A stretch of DNA of 20,400 nt from DASZBX01 sp035943635 (GTDB taxonomy: Bacteria; Actinomycetota; Actinomycetes; Streptomycetales; Catenulisporaceae), in the NCBI GenBank assembly GCA_035943635.1, contig DASZBX010000058.1:1-20400 (forward strand), written 5' to 3'. Position numbers and translations under genes: made by a program. The stretch's first letter is position 1. The number at the start of each line of letters is the position of its first letter. The notes under the pieces are model-generated. The model made no database searches, was not told where the DNA came from, and saw nothing but the letters and a program-made list of their open reading frames with translations. Positions 1 to 8,102 of this stretch are shown here, one piece after another.

Positions 1-185
1 ATGTCTCAAGGCGCGAATCCGGTGATCGCCGTCGCCTGGCCGCACCGCACGCAACGGCACAGACGACCGAGTATGAGCCGTCCCGTGCGGCGCGCCCATG
101 CTCGGCGCTGACCAGATTCGCCGCACCTACCAGCACAAACCAGCGGTCATGCCGTGGCCTTGACACAATCCCGAACACTGCCTAG
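1..185 (-). repeat. Diverged copy of the inverted-repeat element at 17388-17604, cut by the window edge
   Basis: No gene is seen between the window start and the stop codon of the acyl-CoA dehydrogenase. The stretch aligns in the same orientation with the element at 17388-17604. CGCACCTACCAGCA is identical at 122-135 and 17552-17565. CAGACGAC(C/A)GAGTATG occurs at 60-75 and 17464-17479. Positions 13-67 align with 17417-17471 almost without gaps. Like the right copy it lies immediately downstream of a TAG codon of a minus-strand gene. The far terminal repeat would fall outside the window. That it is the same element family is inferred from these shared blocks. Confidence 0.6.
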
Positions 186-2023
186 AACGCCTGGCCGGGC
201 AGGTCCATCAGGGCATTGTCGGTCCGCTCCAGGATCGCCCGGCGCGCGGTCAGCTCCGGCAGCACGGTCGCGGCGAAGAACCGGGCCGCGGCGGCCTTGC
301 CGGTGTAGAAGTCCGCGTCGGCCCCGCGGGCCCCGGCGTCCAGGGCCTTGAGCGCGACCGCGGCGTGCCGGGTCAGCAGCCAGCCGATCACCAGATCCCC
401 GACGCTCAGCAGCAGCCGGGTGGTGTTCTGGCCGACCTTGTACACCTCGGCCGGGTTCTCGGCCGCGGCGGACTGCCAGGCGCGCAGGGTGGCGAGCATC
501 CCGCGCACGTCGGCCAGGGCCGTGGCCAGGGCCTCGCGCTCGGCCGCCAGCCGCGGCTCCTTCTCGCTCTCGGCCAGGAAGGCCTCGAGCTCCCCGGTCA
601 GCGCGGTCCAGGCCACCTCCCGGTCGCGCACGATCTTGCGGAAGAAGAAGTCCTGGCCCTGGATGCCGGTGGTGCCCTCGTACAGGGTGTCGATCTTCGT
701 GTCCCGGATGTACTGCTCGATCGGGTAGTCCTGCAGGAACCCGGACCCGCCGAAGATCTGCAGCGAGGTGGACAGCAGCGCGTACGACCGCTCCGACCCG
801 CAGCCCTTGACCAGCGGCAACAGCAGGTCGTTGACGCTGCGGGCCAGCGCCGCGGCGGCCTGGTCGCCCTCCTGGTCGGCCAGGTTGGCCCGGTCGAGCC
901 AGTCCGCGGTGTACAGGTACAGCGCGCGCAGTCCCTCGGCGTAGGACTTCTGCAGCATCAGCATGTTGCGGACGTCCGGGTGGTGATCGATGGTCACCCG
1001 CGGGGCGGTCTTGTCCGAGGCCCGGGTCAGGTCCGCGCCCTGCACCCGGATCCGGGCGTAGTCCAGGGCGTTGAGGTAGCCGGTGGACAGGGCCGCGATC
1101 GCCTTGACGCCCACCTGCATCCGGGCCGACTCGATCACCTTGAACATCTGCGCGATGCCATCGTGTACCCCGCCGAGCAGCCAGCCCCTCGCCGGGCGGG
1201 CCGGGTCCGCGCCGAAGGTCAGCTCGCAGGTGGTGGACACCTTCAGGCCCATCTTGCGTTCGACGTTGGTCGTGAACACCCCGTTGCGCTCGCCGAGCGC
1301 GCCGGTCTCCGGGTCGAAGTGGAACTTGGGCACCACGAACAGCGACAGGCCCTTGGTGCCGGGCCCGGCGCCCTCGGGCCGGGCGAGCACGAAGTGAACG
1401 ATGTTCTCCTCCAGGTCGTGTTCCGCGGAGGTGATGAAGCGCTTGACCCCCTCGATCTGCCAGGAGCCGTCGGGCTGCTCGAACGCCCTGGTCACGCCCG
1501 CGCCGACGTCGGATCCGGCATCCGGTTCGGTCAGCACCATGGTCGCGCCCCAGCGCTTGTCGACCATGGCCAGGGCCTGGCGCTGCTGCTCCTCGGTGCC
1601 CAGCAGGTAGAGCAGGCCGGCGAAGCCCGGGCCGCTGCCGAACATGAACACCGGGGCGTGGGCGCCCTGCACCATCTCGATCAGCGCCCACCACAGGGCG
1701 CGCGGCGCGGGCGTGCCGCCGAGCCCGGCGGGCATGTCCAGGCGCCAGTACTCCGCGTCCATGTACGCCTTGTAGGAGCGCTTGAACGACTCGGGCATGG
1801 TGACGCTGTGGGTGGCCGGATCGTAGACCGGCGGGTGCCGGTCGGCGTCGGTGAACGAGTCGGCGATCGGGCCGCCGGCCAGCCGCTCGACTTCGACCAG
1901 CAGTTCCCGCGCGGTGTCCTCGTCCACGTCCGGGTACGGTTCGCGGCCCAGCGCGCCCTGGGTGCCGAGCACCTCGAACAGGTTGAACTGGAGGTCTCGC
2001 AGGTTGCTGCGGTAGTGCGTCAT
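182..2023 (-). CDS. FadE5-like acyl-CoA dehydrogenase
   Basis: Flavoprotein of 613 residues that would introduce the alpha,beta double bond into acyl-CoA thioesters. The long form, with a C-terminal extra domain, matches the FadE5 type of mycobacteria rather than the roughly 400-residue mitochondrial type. The N-terminal domain covers about residues 40-160. The FAD/substrate beta-domain motif MVLTEPDAGSD is at 162-172. The helical domain has the probable catalytic base Glu449 in LYEGTT, and the extra C-terminal domain runs from about 465 to the end. The ATG at 2023 is preceded by a GGGGAG Shine-Dalgarno, and it overlaps the HAD gene stop by 4 bp (ATGA). A longer open frame upstream runs through the HAD gene and is a shadow. 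It is the last gene of the operon. The family assignment is secure; the substrate is not known. Confidence 0.93.
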   Translation of the reverse strand: MTHYRSNLRDLQFNLFEVLGTQGALGREPYPDVDEDTARELLVEVERLAGGPIADSFTDADRHPPVYDPATHSVTMPESFKRSYKAYMDAEYWRLDMPAGLGGTPAPRALWWALIEMVQGAHAPVFMFGSGPGFAGLLYLLGTEEQQRQALAMVDKRWGATMVLTEPDAGSDVGAGVTRAFEQPDGSWQIEGVKRFITSAEHDLEENIVHFVLARPEGAGPGTKGLSLFVVPKFHFDPETGALGERNGVFTTNVERKMGLKVSTTCELTFGADPARPARGWLLGGVHDGIAQMFKVIESARMQVGVKAIAALSTGYLNALDYARIRVQGADLTRASDKTAPRVTIDHHPDVRNMLMLQKSYAEGLRALYLYTADWLDRANLADQEGDQAAAALARSVNDLLLPLVKGCGSERSYALLSTSLQIFGGSGFLQDYPIEQYIRDTKIDTLYEGTTGIQGQDFFFRKIVRDREVAWTALTGELEAFLAESEKEPRLAAEREALATALADVRGMLATLRAWQSAAAENPAEVYKVGQNTTRLLLSVGDLVIGWLLTRHAAVALKALDAGARGADADFYTGKAAAARFFAATVLPELTARRAILERTDNALMDLPGQAF

Positions 2024-2712
2024 GGCCTCTCCCCGGAGGTGTTCGTGGCGTTGGTCGGTGCCCCGGCGCCGGGACCGGCGGCCAGGTCGACGTCCAGCAG
2101 TCCGGACAGGACGCTGATCGTGTGGGCGGGTTCGACGTGCAGGACGGTGGCCATGCCCAGTTCCCGGGCCGGCGCGAGGTTCTCGATCAGGTCGTCGACG
2201 AACACGCACTGCTCCGGGCGCAGGCCGATCGCCTGCGCGCCGAGCCGGTAGATCTCGGCCGAGGGCTTGCGCACGCCGACCCGGCCGGAGATCACCACGC
2301 CCTGGAACAGTCGGTCCAGCAACTCGGGCGGGTAGCCGCCGGAACCCCAGGAGTTGGACACCAGGCCGGTGGGCACCCCGGCCGCCCGGGCCGCGGCGAC
2401 CGCGTCGCGCATCCGCCCGACCACGCTGATCCCGCCGAGCAGGCGGCGGACCAGGTCGTCCGGGTCGACCCCGAGGAGTTTGCCGAAGCCCTCCTCGAAC
2501 TCGCGTTCGGGCAGCTCGCCGGTCTCCAGCCCGCGCAGCAGCCGGCGGGCCGCCGGGTCGCCGCGGAAGGCGGCCGCCACCGCACCCGGGCCCAGGCCCT
2601 CGTGTTCGCCGAAGGCGGCGAAGGAGGCGAACACGTCGGTGGTCATCACCCCGCCCCAGTCCACCAGCAGCCCCCGGTACACCGTGCCCTCCGCGGCACT
2701 CGTCCCGGTCAC
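2020..2712 (-). CDS. HAD-superfamily hydrolase, subfamily IA-like
   Basis: Predicted small phosphatase or hydrolase of 230 residues. Motif I is LLVDWGGVMT with nucleophile Asp18. The usual second Asp of DxD is Gly20, as in DxGG/DxGN-type HAD proteins. Motif II is LVSNS (Ser119), motif III is the Lys in VRKPS (Lys149) and motif IV is FVDD (Asp173-Asp174). A helical cap lies between about 25 and 100. The GTG at 2712 is chosen because the next Met (23) would remove motif I. This start lies 2 bp after the thiolase stop, and the 3' end overlaps the dehydrogenase start. Operon membership beside an APH-fold kinase suggests it acts on a phosphorylated or CoA-linked intermediate, which is inference. 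The tail after residue 210 is Ala/Gly/Thr rich. Confidence 0.85.
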   Translation of the reverse strand: MTGTSAAEGTVYRGLLVDWGGVMTTDVFASFAAFGEHEGLGPGAVAAAFRGDPAARRLLRGLETGELPEREFEEGFGKLLGVDPDDLVRRLLGGISVVGRMRDAVAAARAAGVPTGLVSNSWGSGGYPPELLDRLFQGVVISGRVGVRKPSAEIYRLGAQAIGLRPEQCVFVDDLIENLAPARELGMATVLHVEPAHTISVLSGLLDVDLAAGPGAGAPTNATNTSGERP

Positions 2713-2714
2713 GG

Positions 2715-3935
2715 TCAGCTCATCCGTTCGATGATCATGGCCATGCCCTGGCCGCCGCCGACGCACATGGTCTCCAGGCCGAACTGCTTGTCGTGCCACT
2801 GCAGCGAGTTGACCAGGGTGGTGGTGATCCGGGCGCCGGTCATCCCGAACGGGTGGCCCACCGCGATCGCCCCGCCGTTGACGTTGAGCCGGTCCAGCTC
2901 GATCCCGAGGTCCAGGTAGGACGGGACGACCTGCGCGGCGAAGGCCTCGTTGATCTCGACCAGGTCGATGTCGCCGATCTGCATCCCGGCCAGGGCCAGG
3001 GCCCGGCGGCTGGCCTCGACCGGGCCCAGGCCCATGATCTCCGGGGACAGTCCGCTGACCCCGGTGGACACGATCCGGGCGAGCGGGCGGATGCCGAGCT
3101 CGCGGGCCCGGGTGTCGGACATGATCACGACCGCGGCGGCGCCGTCGTTCAGCGGGCAGCAGTTGCCGGCCGTGACGGTCCCGTCCGGGCGGAACACGGG
3201 TTTGAGCCCGGCCACCGCGTCCAGCGTGACCCCGGGCCGCGGGCCGTCGTCGGCGCTGACCACGCGGCCGTCCGGGAGCGTGACCGGGGTGATCTCGCGC
3301 TGCCAGAACCCGTCGGCCAGGGCCTTCTCGGCCAGGTTCTGCGAGCGGACGGCGAACTCGTCCTGCATCTGCCGGGTCACGCCCTTGGCCTGGGCCAGGT
3401 TCTCCGCGGTCTGGCCCATCGCGATGTACACGTCCGGCAGTTCGCCGCCCTCCCGCGGGTCGGTCCAGGTCGGGGCCTCGGCGCCGGAACGCTCGACCGT
3501 GCGGGCCAGCGCGGTCTCGTACCGGGGGTTGAGGGTGTCGGGCAGGAAGTCGGCGGCGCCCTTGGCGTACCGGGAGACGCACTCGACTCCGGCGGAGATG
3601 AACACGTGGCCTTCCCCCGAACGGATGGCGTGCAGGGCCATCCGGGTGGTCTGCAGCGAAGACGAGCAGTAGCGGTTGACGGTCGTCCCCGGCATCCCGT
3701 CGTAACCGAGCAGGGTCGCCACGACCCGGGCCAGGTTGTAGCCCTGCTCGCCGGCGGGCTGGCCGCAGCCGAGCATCAGGTCGTCGACGGTGGCCGGGTC
3801 GAGTTCGGGCACCTGGTCCAGCGCGGTGCGCACGATGGTCGCGGCCAGGTCGTCGGGACGGATGGTGGTCAAGGACCCCTTGCCTGCGCGGCCAATGGGG
3901 GAACGGGCGGTGGCCACGATCACGGCTTCGGGCAT
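2715..3935 (-). CDS. Acetyl-CoA C-acyltransferase (thiolase)
   Basis: Degradative thiolase of 406 residues, the normal family length. It would cleave 3-ketoacyl-CoA with CoA to release acetyl-CoA at the end of a beta-oxidation round. The acyl-accepting cysteine is Cys90 in NRYCSSS. The NEAFA motif, the active-site His in GGAIAVGHPFG and the second Cys in ETMCVGGG are all present. The ATG at 3935 has AGAGGAG about 8 bases upstream, and the first 16 bases overlap the kinase gene, which suggests translational coupling. The mitochondrial T2, FadA and FadA6-like groups share these motifs, so chain-length preference cannot be read from the sequence. Confidence 0.94.
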   Translation of the reverse strand: MPEAVIVATARSPIGRAGKGSLTTIRPDDLAATIVRTALDQVPELDPATVDDLMLGCGQPAGEQGYNLARVVATLLGYDGMPGTTVNRYCSSSLQTTRMALHAIRSGEGHVFISAGVECVSRYAKGAADFLPDTLNPRYETALARTVERSGAEAPTWTDPREGGELPDVYIAMGQTAENLAQAKGVTRQMQDEFAVRSQNLAEKALADGFWQREITPVTLPDGRVVSADDGPRPGVTLDAVAGLKPVFRPDGTVTAGNCCPLNDGAAAVVIMSDTRARELGIRPLARIVSTGVSGLSPEIMGLGPVEASRRALALAGMQIGDIDLVEINEAFAAQVVPSYLDLGIELDRLNVNGGAIAVGHPFGMTGARITTTLVNSLQWHDKQFGLETMCVGGGQGMAMIIERMS

Positions 3936-5113
3936 GCGGGTTGCTCCTCTTCGGTGGTCGGTCCGGCGGCGGTGCCGGGCCTGGTGGGGTCGTGCGCCCG
4001 GGCCGGGTCGGCGCGGGCGGCCGTGTCCCGGGCGAGCGCGGCGTTGCCGGCGCCGAGCAGCGGTTCGACGGTCTGGCCGATCTGCTCGAAGCCGGCCCCG
4101 ACGGTCTGGCCGGTGCTGAAGCGCAGGTGGATCCCTTCGGAGATGACGGCGAGCTTGAAGAACGCGAGCGCGAGGTACCAGTCCAGCCGGGACAGGTCCA
4201 CCGGGTGGCGCCGGGCGTACCGGGCGGCCAGGTCCGCGCCGCTGGGGAACCCGGGCGCGGGCGAGCCGGTCACGGTCACCGCGCTGCCGCGTGCGGCGCC
4301 CAGGCCCGCGTAGTAGACCAGGAAGAGCGCGAGGTCGGTGAGCGGGTCCCCGAGCGTGGACATCTCCCAGTCGAGCACGGCGGCGACCTGGTCGTCCGCG
4401 CCGACGAGCACGTTGTCGAGCCGGTAGTCCCCGTGCAGCAGGCAGGCCCGCGCGCTGGCCGGGATGCTCGCGGCCAGTCCGGCGTGCAGGGCGTCGGCGC
4501 CGGCCAGCGGGCGGCTGCGGGAGGCGTCGAGCTGGGTCTTCCAGCGGCGCACCTGGCGTTCGAGGAACCCGTCGGGCCGGCCGAAGTCGGCCAGGCCGAC
4601 CGCGGCCGGGTCCACTTCGTGCAGGGCGGCCAGGACGTCGACCAGGGCGTCGGTCATGGCCGCGCGGCGGTCCGGGGCGAGGTCCGCGGTGTCCTCGGCC
4701 AGGCGGTACACGGCGCCGTCGACGTACTGCATGACGTAGAACGGCGCGCCGATCACGTCCGGGTCGGCGCAGTAGGCGACGGTCTCGGGGACCGGCACCG
4801 CGGTGGGGGCGAGCGCCGACATGACGCGGTACTCGCGGCCCATGTCGTGCGCGGTGGCCAGCACATGTCCCAGCGGCGGGCGGCGCACGGCCCAGCGTTG
4901 GGCGCCGTCGGTGACCGCGTAGGTCAGGTTCGAGCGGCCGCCGGCGATCACCGCGCCGGACAGCGGTCCGGCGACGAGGCCGGGGGCGACCACGTCCAGG
5001 TGGGCCCGCAGGCGGGACAGATCCAGGCCGGGCAGGCTTTGCGCGGGCGCCGCACTGTCGTCGGCCGGCGCGGCGGCGGTCGGGGATGGGGGTTCGGGGT
5101 TCGGCACGGTCAC
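3920..5113 (-). CDS. APH-fold phosphotransferase of the ACAD10/11 and FadE36 type
   Basis: Kinase-like protein of 397 residues. After an Ala/Pro-rich start, the nucleotide-binding loop is GGRSNLTY (58-65). A WAVRRPPLG strand follows, where this subgroup typically has an R-(K/R)-PP-G sequence. The catalytic loop is LLHGDYRLDN (His227, Asp229, Asn234) and the metal-binding segment is VLDWEMSTLGDP (Asp248). These are the hallmarks of aminoglycoside-phosphotransferase-fold enzymes. The neighbours are fatty-acid genes, so this is not read as drug resistance. In the related LvaA and ACAD10/11 proteins the domain phosphorylates the 4-hydroxyl of 4-hydroxyacyl-CoA, and the same role is plausible here. 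The start is GTG with AGGAA upstream. The gene lies 27 bp after the MaoC gene and overlaps the thiolase gene. Confidence 0.87.
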   Translation of the reverse strand: MTVPNPEPPSPTAAAPADDSAAPAQSLPGLDLSRLRAHLDVVAPGLVAGPLSGAVIAGGRSNLTYAVTDGAQRWAVRRPPLGHVLATAHDMGREYRVMSALAPTAVPVPETVAYCADPDVIGAPFYVMQYVDGAVYRLAEDTADLAPDRRAAMTDALVDVLAALHEVDPAAVGLADFGRPDGFLERQVRRWKTQLDASRSRPLAGADALHAGLAASIPASARACLLHGDYRLDNVLVGADDQVAAVLDWEMSTLGDPLTDLALFLVYYAGLGAARGSAVTVTGSPAPGFPSGADLAARYARRHPVDLSRLDWYLALAFFKLAVISEGIHLRFSTGQTVGAGFEQIGQTVEPLLGAGNAALARDTAARADPARAHDPTRPGTAAGPTTEEEQPACPKP

Positions 5114-5140
5114 GACCTGGGTTCCTGGTTCGCCCGGAGC

Positions 5141-5590
5141 TCAGAAGTACAGTCGGGAGACGGCCTCGGCCACACAGACCGGCTTCTCGACGCCCTCGCA
5201 CTCGACCGTGACCCGGGTGATCAGCTGCACGCCGCCCGGAACGTCGGCGACCTCCTGCAGCACGGTCCGCCCGCGCACCCGGGAGCCGACCGGCACCGGC
5301 GCGGGGAACCGGACCTTGTTCAGGCCGTAGTTCACGCTCATCTTCACGCCCTCGACCTGGATCAGGCCCTCGCCGAGGGCCGGGAGCAGGGACAGGGTGA
5401 GGAAGCCGTGCGCGATCGTGGTGCCGAACGGCCCGTCCTTGGCCCGCTCGGGATCGGTGTGGATCCACTGCCGGTCGCCGGTCGCCTCGGCGAAGCGGTC
5501 GACCCGCGCCTGGTCGACCAGGAGCCACTGGCTGACCCCGAGTTCGGAGCCGACCGCGTCGCGCAGCTGATCGAGGGTGGCGGTGCTCAT
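5141..5590 (-). CDS. MaoC-type (R)-specific enoyl-CoA hydratase
   Basis: Single hot-dog-fold protein of 149 residues, resembling the HtdZ/NodN group. It would hydrate trans-2-enoyl-CoA to (R)-3-hydroxyacyl-CoA. The catalytic pair is Asp39 and His44 in ATGDRQWIHTD, and the conserved GPFGTTIAHGFLTLSL helix follows at 53-68. The ATG at 5590 has AGGAG 8 bases upstream. It is the first gene of the minus-strand operon, and the TetR gene starts 168 bp away on the other strand. No 3-hydroxyacyl-CoA dehydrogenase is seen in the operon, so that step must come from elsewhere if the pathway is a full beta-oxidation. Confidence 0.92.
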   Translation of the reverse strand: MSTATLDQLRDAVGSELGVSQWLLVDQARVDRFAEATGDRQWIHTDPERAKDGPFGTTIAHGFLTLSLLPALGEGLIQVEGVKMSVNYGLNKVRFPAPVPVGSRVRGRTVLQEVADVPGGVQLITRVTVECEGVEKPVCVAEAVSRLYF

Positions 5591-5685
5591 GATCGGTCTC
5601 CTGCTTCCTGGTGCCGGGTGCTGGGTGCGCGGCGGGGAACGGCGGGCTGCGCCGGGATGCCGGCGGCCTCGCCCCTTCCCACTGA

Positions 5686-5701
5686 CTGAGCGCTCGCTTA
5701 G
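5686..5701. promoter_or_regulatory. Probable TetR operator, imperfect palindrome
   Basis: CTGAGCGCTCGCTTAG is an imperfect 16-bp palindrome: the arms pair at six of eight positions. It lies in the 168-bp divergent gap between the MaoC operon and the TetR gene. The AGCGCTCGCT core resembles operators seen before actinobacterial TetR-controlled acyl-CoA genes. It would let the neighbouring TetR protein control both directions. Binding is inferred from position and symmetry. Confidence 0.55.
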
Positions 5702-5758
5702 CATTGCCGTCATGGTGCCGCCTGTCAACGGGTCGGCGGCCGCCGGGAGGGATTCGCC

Positions 5759-6415
5759 GTGACGACTGGCAGTGACCCGCGGGCCCGCCGGCCCGCACCG
5801 GACCCGCTCTGGCCCGAGCTCGAACCGGAGCCGGCCCGGCGGCTGGCGATCGGCGCGACCAGGGCGTTCGCCGAACGCGGCTTCCACGCGACCACCACCC
5901 GGGACATCTCCGAGCGGGCCGGGATGAGCACCGGCGGGCTGTATGTGTACTTCCAGTCCAAGGAGGACCTGCTCTTCCAGATCAGCCTGACCGGGCACCG
6001 CCGGGCGCTGGCGGTCGTGTCCGCGGCGGCCGAGAGCGAGCACGAACCGGTCGCCCGCCTGCACAGCGTGGTCCGCTCCTTCGCCTCCTGGCACGCGGAG
6101 AACCACCAGGCCGCACTGGTCCTGCAGTACGAGCTCGGCGCCCTGTCGCCCGAGCACTTCGCCGAGGTGGCGAAGGTGCGCCGGGAGATCGACCGGGTCA
6201 TGCGCGAGACCATCCGGGCCGGGGTGGACGCGGGTTGCTTCGACGCGCCCGACCTGGCCGGGGCCGCGCTCGCCCTGCTGTCGCTGTGCATCGACGTGGC
6301 CAGGTGGTTCACGGTCGCGCACCGGCGCAGCCCCGAGGCGATCGGCGAGTTGTACGGCGACCTGGCCGTCCGGATGCTGCGCGCGGCGGGCGGCCCGGCG
6401 GCGGGGGCGGAGTGA
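5759..6415 (+). CDS. TetR-family transcriptional regulator
   Basis: Regulator of 218 residues. The N-terminal helix-turn-helix lies at about residues 25-75, with the typical ARRLAIGATRAFAERGF helix followed by TTTRDISERAGMSTGGLYVYF and a KEDLL segment. The C-terminal ligand-binding and dimer domain is all-helical and variable, as usual for the family. The start is GTG, with GGGAGGG at 5745-5751 giving a good spacing. It is divergent from the five-gene acyl-CoA operon, which fits local repression relieved by an acyl-CoA or related ligand. The ligand is inferred from context only. The MocR gene begins one base after its stop codon, so the two regulators may share a transcript. Confidence 0.92.
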   Translation: MTTGSDPRARRPAPDPLWPELEPEPARRLAIGATRAFAERGFHATTTRDISERAGMSTGGLYVYFQSKEDLLFQISLTGHRRALAVVSAAAESEHEPVARLHSVVRSFASWHAENHQAALVLQYELGALSPEHFAEVAKVRREIDRVMRETIRAGVDAGCFDAPDLAGAALALLSLCIDVARWFTVAHRRSPEAIGELYGDLAVRMLRAAGGPAAGAE

Positions 6416-6416
6416 G

Positions 6417-8102
6417 ATGGCCGACTCCGGATCGGCGGGGACGCGGCGGGATGCGGCGGGCGCGCGGGACGTGACCGGCGCGCGGGATCCGGCGGGCGCG
6501 CGGCGCGCACGGCCGGGCCGGGCCAGCCACGGCGTGCCCGAGAACTCGCTCGGCGCCGTGGATCGCTGCTCGACCGAACCGCTCTACCGGCAGTTGCGCG
6601 AGGAACTGGCCCGCGGCATCGCCGCCGGGACGCTCGACCCCGAGGCGCCGCTGCCGTCCTCGCGGCAGCTGGCCGCACAGTTCGGGCTGTCCCGCAATAC
6701 GATCAACGCCGCGTACCAGGAGCTGATCGCCGACGGAGTGATCGACGCCCGCCCGCGTCGCGGCCTGTTCGTCAACCGCGCCGCATACACGGGGACGGCC
6801 GGGCCGGCGTTGGGAGTCGAAAACGGCTCGGTCGTGGCAGGCACGCGCCCGGACACCGGGCAGCAAGCACTGGACTGGTCCGAGCGGCTGGGCCCGCCGC
6901 AGGCCGACGACCTGCCGCACGCCGACCGCTTCGCGGACTGGCACCGGATGCCGTATCCGTTCGTGACCGGCCAGCCGGACCCGGCGCACTTCCCGAGCCG
7001 CGAGTGGACCAGGGCGCTGCGTGACGCGCTGCTGCCCGAACACGTGCACGCGAGCCTGGACGACGGCGCCGGTGCCGGCGACGACCGGCTGCTCACCACA
7101 GCCCTGTGCGAGCACGTCCTCGCAGGTCGGGGCATCGCCGCCGACCCGGATCAGGTGCTGATCACGATGGGTTCCCAGCACGCGCTACACCTGCTCGCCG
7201 CGACGCTGATCCGGCCCGGCGGAACCGTCGGCGTGGAAGAGCCCGGATCTCTCGACGCCCGGCAGATCCTGCTCCGCGCGGGCGCCCGAATATTGCCGCT
7301 CCCTGTGGATGCAGAGGGCCTGGTTCTCCCGCTCCCTCATCAGTCTCCTGCGCCGCCGCTGTCCCCGCGGGAACCTGCCGATCAGCCCGCCGACCTCGAA
7401 CTGCTCTATCTGACGCCTGGCCGCCACCGCCCGACCAACGTCGCCCTGAGCCTGGAGCGCCGCAAACTCCTGCTGTCCGCGCTGGCCGGCCGGGAGACCG
7501 TCATCATCGAAGACGACTGCGACGGCGAACCGTACTGCCCCGGCCCGTCGATCCCCACGCTCAAGTCGCTCGACGGCACCGGCCGCGTGGTCTATCTGGG
7601 CACGGCCTCCACCTTCCTGGCCCCCGGCCTGCGGATCGGCTACCTGGTCGCCGACCGCGGCCTGGTCGCCGAACTGCGCGAGCGCCGCCGCTACCAGCTG
7701 CGCCGCCCGCCCGGCCAGACCCAGCGGGCCCTGGGCCTGCTCATCGCCGGCGGCCAGTACCAGCGGATCATCCGGCTCTACCATCAGCGCATGGACCGGC
7801 GCCGCACGGCGATCGTCGACGCGGTGCAGACCCACCTGCCCGGACTCGGCGACTACCCGCCCGGCGGATCAAGCCTCTGGCTCACCGGCCCGCCGACCCT
7901 GGACTGCCGCCGGCTGCAGACCGCGGCGCTCAAACAGGGCGTCGTGATCGAACGCGGCGACGTGTTCTTCGCCGCCGCTCCCCCGCCGCGCCATCACCTG
8001 CGCCTGGGCTTCGGCTCCATCCACCGCGACCAGATCGAGCCGGGCATCCGCCTGCTCGCCGACCTGATCGAGCACTGCGACGCCGACCCGCTCACGGTGT
8101 GA
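6417..8102 (+). CDS. MocR/PdxR-type GntR regulator with a degenerate aminotransferase domain
   Basis: Protein of 561 residues. A low-complexity N-terminal stretch (1-50) repeats GAR units. A GntR winged helix follows at about 53-120 (EPLYRQLREELARGI, then PSSRQLAAQFGLSRNTI). A fold-type I aminotransferase domain fills about 160-555. In MocR proteins the PLP Schiff-base lysine lies in Y-x-G-T-x-S-K-x-L-x-P-x-x-R-x-G-Y. Here the segment reads YLGTASTFLAPGLRIGY, with Thr399 (ACC codon, 7611-7613) at the lysine position. The usual EDDYDSE is EDDCDGE. It probably binds DNA but cannot bind PLP covalently. The start codon nearest the TetR gene was taken; a later start near residue 40 is possible. 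The 3' end overlaps the convergent reductase gene by 11 bp. Confidence 0.87.
   Translation: MADSGSAGTRRDAAGARDVTGARDPAGARRARPGRASHGVPENSLGAVDRCSTEPLYRQLREELARGIAAGTLDPEAPLPSSRQLAAQFGLSRNTINAAYQELIADGVIDARPRRGLFVNRAAYTGTAGPALGVENGSVVAGTRPDTGQQALDWSERLGPPQADDLPHADRFADWHRMPYPFVTGQPDPAHFPSREWTRALRDALLPEHVHASLDDGAGAGDDRLLTTALCEHVLAGRGIAADPDQVLITMGSQHALHLLAATLIRPGGTVGVEEPGSLDARQILLRAGARILPLPVDAEGLVLPLPHQSPAPPLSPREPADQPADLELLYLTPGRHRPTNVALSLERRKLLLSALAGRETVIIEDDCDGEPYCPGPSIPTLKSLDGTGRVVYLGTASTFLAPGLRIGYLVADRGLVAELRERRRYQLRRPPGQTQRALGLLIAGGQYQRIIRLYHQRMDRRRTAIVDAVQTHLPGLGDYPPGGSSLWLTGPPTLDCRRLQTAALKQGVVIERGDVFFAAAPPPRHHLRLGFGSIHRDQIEPGIRLLADLIEHCDADPLTV

Noticed and set aside
3920..5113. Aminoglycoside resistance kinase
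   Set aside because: The fold motifs are shared, but the overlap with thiolase and dehydrogenase genes points to CoA-linked metabolism.
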